Shown here piece after piece: positions 58,062-64,000 of a stretch of DNA of 64,000 nucleotides. Positions within the stretch are counted from its first letter, which is position 1. Each line of letters opens with the position of its first letter. The stretch comes from Lentimicrobiaceae bacterium (GTDB lineage: Bacteria; Bacteroidota; Bacteroidia; Bacteroidales; F082). The notes under the pieces were generated by a model that saw only the letters and a program-made list of their open reading frames with translations, searched no databases and had not been told where the DNA came from. A program made the translations under genes and the position numbers. The stretch covers positions 1 through 64,000 of the forward strand of contig SUWT01000004.1 in assembly GCA_015061335.1 (NCBI GenBank). Reading direction: 5' to 3'.

Positions 58062-59411
58062 TTATCTGTTGAATATTAATCTGTTACCTCTAAAATCTTC
58101 TTTGAAAACTCCTTCATGATATACTAATTCACCATTGACAAAGGTGTGACTTACGCTATTGCTTAACTCCATCCCGGAATATGCTGTCCATCCGCATTTG
58201 TAATAAACTTTGTCGTTGCTGATAATCTGCCCCTTTTCAGGATTTATCAGCACCAAATCAGCGTAATAACCTTCTCTGATGAAACCCCTTCTGTCTATTT
58301 TGTATAAAGTGGCAAGATTGTGTGATAATAATTCTACTACTTTCTCTCTTGTCATGATTCCTTTATTGGCTAGCTCTAAAGCTCCTAGTAAGAGATGTTG
58401 TACGGAAGTGCCACCTGATGGTGCACTGAAATATGATTTTTGTTTTTCTTCAAAACTGTGTGGAGCATGGTCAGTTGCAAGTATATCTATATGATTATCA
58501 ATGCATGCCTGAATCAATGCCTTTCTGTCATCTTCTGTCTTGATGGCAGGATTACATTTTAGGAAGTTTTTCTTTATTTCGTAATCTCTATCATCGAATA
58601 AAAGGTAATGTAAACATGTTTCTGCTGTTATCTTCTTGTCTTTCAAAGGTATATCATTCCTGAAAAGACTAACCTCCTTCGCTGTAGAAAGGTGTAAGAC
58701 ATGAAGCTGTGTTCCGAATTTGTCTGCTAGCTCTACGGCATATGATGATGTTTTGTAGCATGCTTCTGCACTGCGTATTAAAGGATGTATGTTGGAACTT
58801 GCCTCATCACCATATTTTTCTTTATAAAATTCCATGTTTCTTCGTATGATAGCTTCATCTTCACAATGTGTCGCTAACAGACATGGTGCTTCACTGAAAA
58901 GCCGTATTAATGTATCTTCGTTATTGACCAACATATTACCGGTGCTGGAGCCCAAAAAAGCTTTAATCCCGCATACATTCTTAGGGTTGGTTTTAACTAC
59001 TTCGTCTATATTGTCGTTGGAAACACCCATATAAAACGAATAGTTTGCCATTGATTTCTCCGCTGCAATATCGTATTTGTCTTGCAGAAGTTCTTGTGTT
59101 AATGTGTTGGGGACAGTGTTAGGCATGTCCATAAATGATGTCACACCTCCTGCTACGGCAGCACGACTTTCTGTTGCGATATCGCCTTTATATGTCAAAC
59201 CTGGATCACGGAAATGTACCTGATCATCTATGGCACCTGGCAGTAGGTACATACCTCTGGCATCAATGATACTATGATTTCTCCAGCGTGAAAAATCATC
59301 CGAATCTTCTCCATGTATGATCTTTTCTATCTTGTCACCTGAAATGACAACACTTGCCAAGTAGGTTGCCCCTTCATTGACAAGTGCCGCGTTCTTTATT
59401 ATATAATTCAT
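58062..59411 (-). CDS. Dihydroorotase (class I), with Gln in place of the first zinc His
   Basis: Cyclises carbamoyl-aspartate in pyrimidine synthesis, by family. 449 residues: LPGAIDDQVHFRDPG at 57-71, the bridging Lys in GIKAFLGSS, later zinc His in LATHCED and LHVLHLS, catalytic Asp in ATDHAPHSFEEK, and SGGTSVQHL. The usual HxH zinc pair reads Gln64-Val-His66. I recall that this QVH form is common in Bacteroidetes annotated dihydroorotases, so it may be a lineage variant rather than damage. A second pyrC is not in the window. Operon with the GT2 gene (21 nt gap). Confidence 0.85.
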   Translation of the reverse strand: MNYIIKNAALVNEGATYLASVVISGDKIEKIIHGEDSDDFSRWRNHSIIDARGMYLLPGAIDDQVHFRDPGLTYKGDIATESRAAVAGGVTSFMDMPNTVPNTLTQELLQDKYDIAAEKSMANYSFYMGVSNDNIDEVVKTNPKNVCGIKAFLGSSTGNMLVNNEDTLIRLFSEAPCLLATHCEDEAIIRRNMEFYKEKYGDEASSNIHPLIRSAEACYKTSSYAVELADKFGTQLHVLHLSTAKEVSLFRNDIPLKDKKITAETCLHYLLFDDRDYEIKKNFLKCNPAIKTEDDRKALIQACIDNHIDILATDHAPHSFEEKQKSYFSAPSGGTSVQHLLLGALELANKGIMTREKVVELLSHNLATLYKIDRRGFIREGYYADLVLINPEKGQIISNDKVYYKCGWTAYSGMELSNSVSHTFVNGELVYHEGVFKEDFRGNRLIFNR

Positions 59412-59432
59412 CCTAAAATCTATTTAATATGT

Positions 59433-60170
59433 TTAAGCCTTTTTAGGTTTTATTCTTCCTGTTATGCCTCTCCATCTAAGGTTTATAACACCAAATATTG
59501 CCTCCTTAAAAATGCCTTTCGACATTTTTGATGTGCCTTCGGCTCTGTCTGTGAATATAATGGGGACTTCCACTACCTTGAAACCAAGTTTCCAAGCAGT
59601 ATATTTCATTTCAATCTGGAATGCATATCCTACAAATTTAACTCTGTCTAAATCAAGGGTTTCTAGTACTTTTCTGGTGTAACAAACAAAACCAGCGGTT
59701 GTGTCTCTGACTTTGATACGTGTTACAAAACGGACGTATGCCGATGCGTAATACGACATCAAAACACGACCCATAGGCCAGTTTACAACATTAACACCTG
59801 TAATATAACGAGAGCCAACTGATAAATCAGCACCATTTGCACATGCATCATGAAGCCTGATTAAATCATCAGGATTGTGTGAAAAGTCGGCATCCATCTC
59901 GAAAATATAATTGTAATGACGTGCAAGAGCCCATTTGAAACCATGAATATAAGCTGTGCCTAGACCTAACTTGCCCTTGCGCTCTTCAATGAATAACCTG
60001 TCAGGAAACTCCTGCATTAACCTTTTAACAATATCAGCGGTGCCATCAGGACTATTGTCCTCAATGATGAGAATATCGAATGTCATGGGCATTCCAAACA
60101 CATATCTGATAATCTTCTCAATGTTTTCCTTCTCGTTGTACGTCGGTATTATAACTAAATTCTCAGACAT
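59433..60170 (-). CDS. Polyprenol monophosphomannose synthase (GT2)
   Basis: Transfers mannose from GDP-mannose to a polyprenyl phosphate carrier. 245 residues with only the catalytic GT-A domain: IIPTYNEKENIEKII, LIIEDNSPDGTADIVKRL, metal-binding DADFSHNPDD near 93-102, VVNWPMGRVLMSYYASAYVR and DTTAGFVCYTRKVLE. No C-terminal membrane segments, as in soluble Dpm1 types. Mannosyl-carrier could feed protein O-glycosylation or a polymer; which one is unknown. First gene of the four-gene operon. Confidence 0.9.
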   Translation of the reverse strand: MSENLVIIPTYNEKENIEKIIRYVFGMPMTFDILIIEDNSPDGTADIVKRLMQEFPDRLFIEERKGKLGLGTAYIHGFKWALARHYNYIFEMDADFSHNPDDLIRLHDACANGADLSVGSRYITGVNVVNWPMGRVLMSYYASAYVRFVTRIKVRDTTAGFVCYTRKVLETLDLDRVKFVGYAFQIEMKYTAWKLGFKVVEVPIIFTDRAEGTSKMSKGIFKEAIFGVINLRWRGITGRIKPKKA

Positions 60171-60245
60171 AACATTATTTTTTAATGATTGTTAAAACTA
60201 TTTACATTAACATTGACTTTTAACAAATCATTTATTAACTGACTA

Positions 60246-60253
60246 CAAAGATA
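60246..60253 (-). promoter_or_regulatory. -7 box for the GT2-dihydroorotase-MORN-tadA operon
   Basis: TATCTTTG on the minus strand, with a leader of 75 nt. The 205-nt gap to murF-alr shows nothing else. Confidence 0.5.
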
Positions 60254-60375
60254 ATAAAAAATCAAATAAAATACATAAATGTCGAAAAAGTTTATCGCAA
60301 GAATGACAGTGTTATCATAATGTGAAATTTATGGCAACCACTTTATGTTTTCGTAATTTTTGAATAATAAAAATT

Positions 60376-62853
60376 TTATTCTTGATAATATACTCTCTTG
60401 ACTCTCTGAGAGATACTTGTCAGAATCTCGTAAGGTATTGTGTCGCATTTCATCGCAATATCTTCAATAGGATGTGATTCGTCGAATAATACAGCAGTGT
60501 CTTCTTCTTTACATTCAATATCTGTCAGGTCTATCATACACATGTCCATACAAATATTGCCGATTATTGGCGCAGCTTTTCCATTGACATAGAAACAACC
60601 TACACCATTGCCAAGCTGTCTCTTTAAACCATCGGCATAACCTATCGGAATTACACCAATACGTGATTTTCTGCTTAAAACAGCTTTCCTGCTATATCCA
60701 ACAGTCTCCCCAATTTCATATTCCTTTATCTGCACTATGGTGCTTTTTAATGAAATGACTGTACTTACCTTGTCTTCTTTACATGCTGATATACCATACA
60801 AACCAATACCTAGTCTTACCATATCATATTGATATTCAGTAAATCTACTTATTCCAGCACTATTTAATATGTGACGAAGTATCTTATATGGAAAAGCAGA
60901 TATAATTCTGTTACTCATATCTTCAAAACATTCTATCTGCCTTATGGTATAATCGTCAAATTCAGAACTGTCGCTGCCGGCAAGATGTGAAAAGATACTT
61001 CTAATTCTTATGGAATCATTATCTTTGATTCTCTCTATTAGTGGCTCAATATCATCAGATAAGAATCCCAGACGATGCATTCCGCTGTCCAACTTTAGGT
61101 GTATTCCAATTGGTGAAGATGGTGTTTTCTCGATCTTATCAATGGCATCTTCCAGTAGTGACAGACTTCTAAAACTATATATTACAGGTTCTAGATTGTT
61201 TTTGATGATACTTTCAAATGTATTTAGCTCCGGTGCCATTACCATAATTGGTAAATTAATACCTTTCTTTCTTAATTCAATACCTTCATCTGCGTATGCG
61301 ACAGTCAGATAATCAGCGTGATGAAATTCTAAGGCATTGGAAATCTCAAAGTTGCCGCTTCCGTACGCAAAAGCCTTCACCATCACCATCATCTTCGTTT
61401 CTTTCTTTAATTTGGAACGATAATAATTATAATTCTTTATAAGATTGTTAAGGTTGATCTCTAGAATGGTCTCATGAGCTTTCTCTTGTAAAACCTTGCT
61501 TATCTTTTCAAAGCCAAAAGTCCTTGCTCCTTTAATAAGTATGAGTTGGTTATGAAAAGACTCTATGGGATATCTTGAAATAAATTCTTCAGTGTTTTTG
61601 AAGAAAGCCTTGTCAATATCAAACTTATCTTTCTGTCTAGAAATGGCTTCTCCTATTCCTATAATGAAATTTATACCCTTATTCTTTAATAAGTTAGCAA
61701 TCTTTTGATATAATTCGTCCTCCTTGAACTCACTCTGTAATATGTCTGACAGAATAACGACCTTATCTTTATTGTGATCTTGTTGGTTCATGAAGTTTAA
61801 TGCTATCGTGAGTGCATTAAAATCAGAGTTGTAGCTGTCATCAATAATGACACAGTTGTTGATACCCGATTTTAACTCCATACGCATCTCTAAAGGACTT
61901 AAAGTCTTCATCTTATTGATGATGACACTGATGTCGATGCCTAATTTTAGAGCTGTTAACATGCAATGTATGGCGTTTTCTATAGAAGCATCATCCTTGA
62001 ATGGGATTATGATTTCAATATCTTCTGAATTGTATATTGTTTTGATACAAGTTTCTTTTTCATTCTTGGTGATATTTTTGATGAAAATATCGGCGGAATT
62101 ATCAGTTTTACTCCATGTAAAAGTATTTATGTTTAGTTTTTTTACAGCATTATAGATTTCTTTATGATCAATGCAGAAAATTAATGTCTCAACATTGTGA
62201 AATAGTTTTAACTTTTCTTCAATCTTATGATTGACATCACTGAAGTTCTTGCCGTGAGCCTGTCCTATGTTTGTAAAAATGCCTATATTGGGTTTTATTA
62301 TATTTTCCAGTTTCTGCATTTCATCGCTGCGCGAAATTCCGGCCTCTAGTATTGCGATATCATGATTGTCATTTATTTGCCATGCTGATAGTGCAACTCC
62401 TATCTGTGAATTGTAACTTTTAGGACTTCTTATTACTGAAAATTCAGGACTTAGAATATGATAAAGCCATTCTTTAACTATTGTTTTACCATTGCTTCCT
62501 GTAATGCCGATTATAGGAATATTAAATATGTTCCTATGATAAGATGCAAGTTGCTGTAATGCTTCTAAAGAATTATTGACTTTTATAAAACTTGCGTCTT
62601 TACATGAGACGATAAGCTCTTGTAAGGCTTCTTCATCATCGATGACGAAAGCTCTTACACCTTTATTATACAACTCATTAATGTATTTATGACCATCGTT
62701 GTGATTGCTCTTTAATGCAAAGAAGATGGAATAATCAGGAGCAACGATTAATCTGCTGTCAAATATTAAATCGTTGATTATTATATTATTATTTGATTTG
62801 CCAAAACTAGTTCCTTTGACAATGGAACATATTTTATTTATTGTGTAAGACAT
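60376..62853 (-). CDS. MurF-alanine racemase fusion
   Basis: Makes D-alanine and adds D-Ala-D-Ala to the UDP-MurNAc-tripeptide, two cytoplasmic steps of peptidoglycan synthesis in one chain. MurF part (about 1-455): P-loop GITGSNGKT at 116-124, IAILEAGISRSDEM, NIGQAHGKNF, DDSYNSD near 338-344. Alanine racemase part (about 462-825): PLP Lys493 in MVMVKAFAYGSG, GMHRLGF, FSHLAGSD, RLGIGLYG near 720 with the catalytic Tyr expected in the SRKA/GYSRKA region, and ICMDMCMIDLTD. The fusion is typical of Bacteroidetes. Its ATG lies within the pdxA 3' end (20-nt overlap). Confidence 0.95.
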   Translation of the reverse strand: MSYTINKICSIVKGTSFGKSNNNIIINDLIFDSRLIVAPDYSIFFALKSNHNDGHKYINELYNKGVRAFVIDDEEALQELIVSCKDASFIKVNNSLEALQQLASYHRNIFNIPIIGITGSNGKTIVKEWLYHILSPEFSVIRSPKSYNSQIGVALSAWQINDNHDIAILEAGISRSDEMQKLENIIKPNIGIFTNIGQAHGKNFSDVNHKIEEKLKLFHNVETLIFCIDHKEIYNAVKKLNINTFTWSKTDNSADIFIKNITKNEKETCIKTIYNSEDIEIIIPFKDDASIENAIHCMLTALKLGIDISVIINKMKTLSPLEMRMELKSGINNCVIIDDSYNSDFNALTIALNFMNQQDHNKDKVVILSDILQSEFKEDELYQKIANLLKNKGINFIIGIGEAISRQKDKFDIDKAFFKNTEEFISRYPIESFHNQLILIKGARTFGFEKISKVLQEKAHETILEINLNNLIKNYNYYRSKLKKETKMMVMVKAFAYGSGNFEISNALEFHHADYLTVAYADEGIELRKKGINLPIMVMAPELNTFESIIKNNLEPVIYSFRSLSLLEDAIDKIEKTPSSPIGIHLKLDSGMHRLGFLSDDIEPLIERIKDNDSIRIRSIFSHLAGSDSSEFDDYTIRQIECFEDMSNRIISAFPYKILRHILNSAGISRFTEYQYDMVRLGIGLYGISACKEDKVSTVISLKSTIVQIKEYEIGETVGYSRKAVLSRKSRIGVIPIGYADGLKRQLGNGVGCFYVNGKAAPIIGNICMDMCMIDLTDIECKEEDTAVLFDESHPIEDIAMKCDTIPYEILTSISQRVKRVYYQE

Positions 62854-63877
62854 TGCATTCGTAATCTTCTCTATTTTTCATAACGTCAATTGCCAGAAAT
62901 ATTGCGTGACGGAATGAGTCGGGATTTGCTATGAATCTGTTGGCGATGTCATATCCTGTACCATGATCTGGAGCTGTACGAATGATAGGCAGACCTGCTG
63001 TAAAATTAGCGCCACCATCTACGGCTAAAACCTTAAAAGGTGTCATTGCCTGATCGTGATACATGCACAAAACACCGTCGAATTTTAACCATGAGGCGGA
63101 ACCAAAGAAACCATCTGCGGAGAAAGGTCCAAAAACCAGCATATCTTTTTCTCTGGCTTCAACTACAACAGGATTGATTATATCGATCTCTTCTTTGCCA
63201 TACAAACCTCCATCTCCATCATGAGGATTTAAACCAATAACTGCAATACGTGGATACGCAATGCCAAAATCTTTTTGTAAGGTTTTGTGAAACACATTTA
63301 ACTTATTGGATATAAGTTCTTTAGTAATAGTGCCAGGAATATCCTTTATTGCTATGTGATTTGTCACGCTACCAACACGTAGATTGTTCCATACCATTAA
63401 AGTAAGAGGTTCATAATCTTTACAGAATGAATTGATGTATTCTTTCTGACTTGTAAAATGGAATTTTTCAGATTGAATATTCTTCTTGTTGATGGGAGCT
63501 GTCACCAAAGCATCAATGTTCTTCTTATACAAATCATCAACGGCAATTCGTAAAGCGTCAAATGAGGCTCTACCCGCTAATTCGGTAGAAATACCCGGCT
63601 CAATTTTCAACTCTTCATCTGTATGATTGATGATATTAATCCTCCCGGCTTGGGCTTGACGAGCATCCCTTATCAATGTGTAAGATAACTCCTCCATCTT
63701 GAAATTCTTCTTGTAATATGAGAAAACCTTAGACTGACCATATACAATAGGAATGAAGAAATCTAGTATCCTGCTGTCACTCAATGTCTTTAAAATGATC
63801 TCATATCCTATGCCATTAATGTCACCATGGGTGATGCCAATAATAGGTAATCTCTTAGAGTTGGTGTGTTCTAGCAT
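62834..63877 (-). CDS. pdxA: 4-hydroxythreonine-4-phosphate dehydrogenase
   Basis: NAD-dependent step of pyridoxal 5'-phosphate synthesis (DXP-dependent route). 347 residues: IGITHGDINGIGYEIILKTL, ALVTAPINKKNI, NLRVGSVTNHIAIKDI with a metal His, IAVIGLNPHDGDGG, DGVLCMYHDQAMTPFK and RTAPDHGTGYDIA with the other metal His residues. PLP is a cofactor of the alanine racemase fused in the next gene and of tryptophanase. Operon with murF-alr; the promoter lies 30 nt upstream. Confidence 0.94.
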   Translation of the reverse strand: MLEHTNSKRLPIIGITHGDINGIGYEIILKTLSDSRILDFFIPIVYGQSKVFSYYKKNFKMEELSYTLIRDARQAQAGRINIINHTDEELKIEPGISTELAGRASFDALRIAVDDLYKKNIDALVTAPINKKNIQSEKFHFTSQKEYINSFCKDYEPLTLMVWNNLRVGSVTNHIAIKDIPGTITKELISNKLNVFHKTLQKDFGIAYPRIAVIGLNPHDGDGGLYGKEEIDIINPVVVEAREKDMLVFGPFSADGFFGSASWLKFDGVLCMYHDQAMTPFKVLAVDGGANFTAGLPIIRTAPDHGTGYDIANRFIANPDSFRHAIFLAIDVMKNREDYECNVLHNK

Positions 63878-63906
63878 GTTGAAAAAGGTATTGATGGATT
63901 AGTTCC

Positions 63907-63914
63907 CAAAAATA
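63907..63914 (-). promoter_or_regulatory. -7 box for pdxA-murF/alr
   Basis: TATTTTTG followed by GG on the minus strand. The remaining 86 nt to the window end are AT-rich and hold no gene that I can see. Confidence 0.5.
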
Positions 63915-64000
63915 GTATATTTTCTGTAAAAAAGCAAATTAATATTCCTTTTTTTTTTTATAAAAATATATTAATTTTCTATACCATTGTAAATCAACAT

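Overview
The window is about 64 kb of an AT-rich chromosome from a strictly anaerobic member of the Bacteroidetes, most likely order Bacteroidales. The signs are promoters of the TAnnTTTG (-7) type, no clear Shine-Dalgarno sequences, the type IX secretion translocon SprA inside a ruvA-sprA-gcvH-vanZ-tonB run, a MurF-alanine racemase fusion, a DAHP synthase-chorismate mutase fusion, and fermentation genes (pyruvate:ferredoxin oxidoreductase, PPi-dependent phosphofructokinase, [FeFe]-hydrogenase maturases, tryptophanase). Sialidase, GH20 hexosaminidase, GH97 and an SGNH/acetylesterase protein suggest life on host or dietary glycans, as in a gut.

Layout. 1-9 kb: start of asnS (cut by the window edge), aromatic amino acid entry enzyme, YitT transporter, GH20 lipoprotein, folate enzyme, QueA-type protein, an orphan OmpR-type regulator, a prenyl synthase and a lipoprotein of unknown role. 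9-20 kb: tRNA-Thr with terminator, PPi-phosphofructokinase, then ruvA-sprA-gcvH-vanZ-tonB. 20-33 kb: membrane LytTR regulator and TPR protein, a GDPD-hydE-hydG-hydF operon, a flavin reductase, PFOR and a Cys/His-rich lipoprotein. 33-46 kb is accessory: sialidase, divIC-like and YqaE genes, fRMsr, two nearly identical acetyltransferase genes flanking a GH97 gene, a membrane protein with a winged-helix regulator, an SGNH protein, and a T9SS cargo with a small companion. 46-55 kb: msrA, umuDC, dcp, a hydrolase, an ICMT-like protein, tnaA with a long leader, an MntP-like protein and queD. 55-64 kb: an ABC-F ATPase and two minus-strand operons (mannosyltransferase-dihydroorotase-MORN lipoprotein-tadA, and pdxA-murF/alr).

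How it fits together. PFOR and the hydrogenase maturases (the hydrogenase itself is not here) make reduced ferredoxin and dispose of it as H2. QueD and QueA belong to queuosine synthesis. SprA would export the 1029-residue cargo with a C-terminal sorting domain. The glycosidases could trim sialylated and GlcNAc-bearing glycans.

The most unusual signal is a set of 7-base tandem arrays, each with a different heptamer, at 28.3, 35.9, 36.6, 40.4, 48.3, 54.0 and 54.7 kb. Several lie in frame inside genes; one forms the lipoprotein signal peptide of the GH97 protein, another sits where a catalytic loop should be in the SGNH/acetylesterase protein. Also notable are the 465-bp acetyltransferase duplication, a tnaA leader with two candidate leader peptides (one carrying Trp-Phe-Asn), promoters placed so close to start codons that the mRNAs should be leaderless or nearly so, and several enzymes lacking a usually conserved residue.
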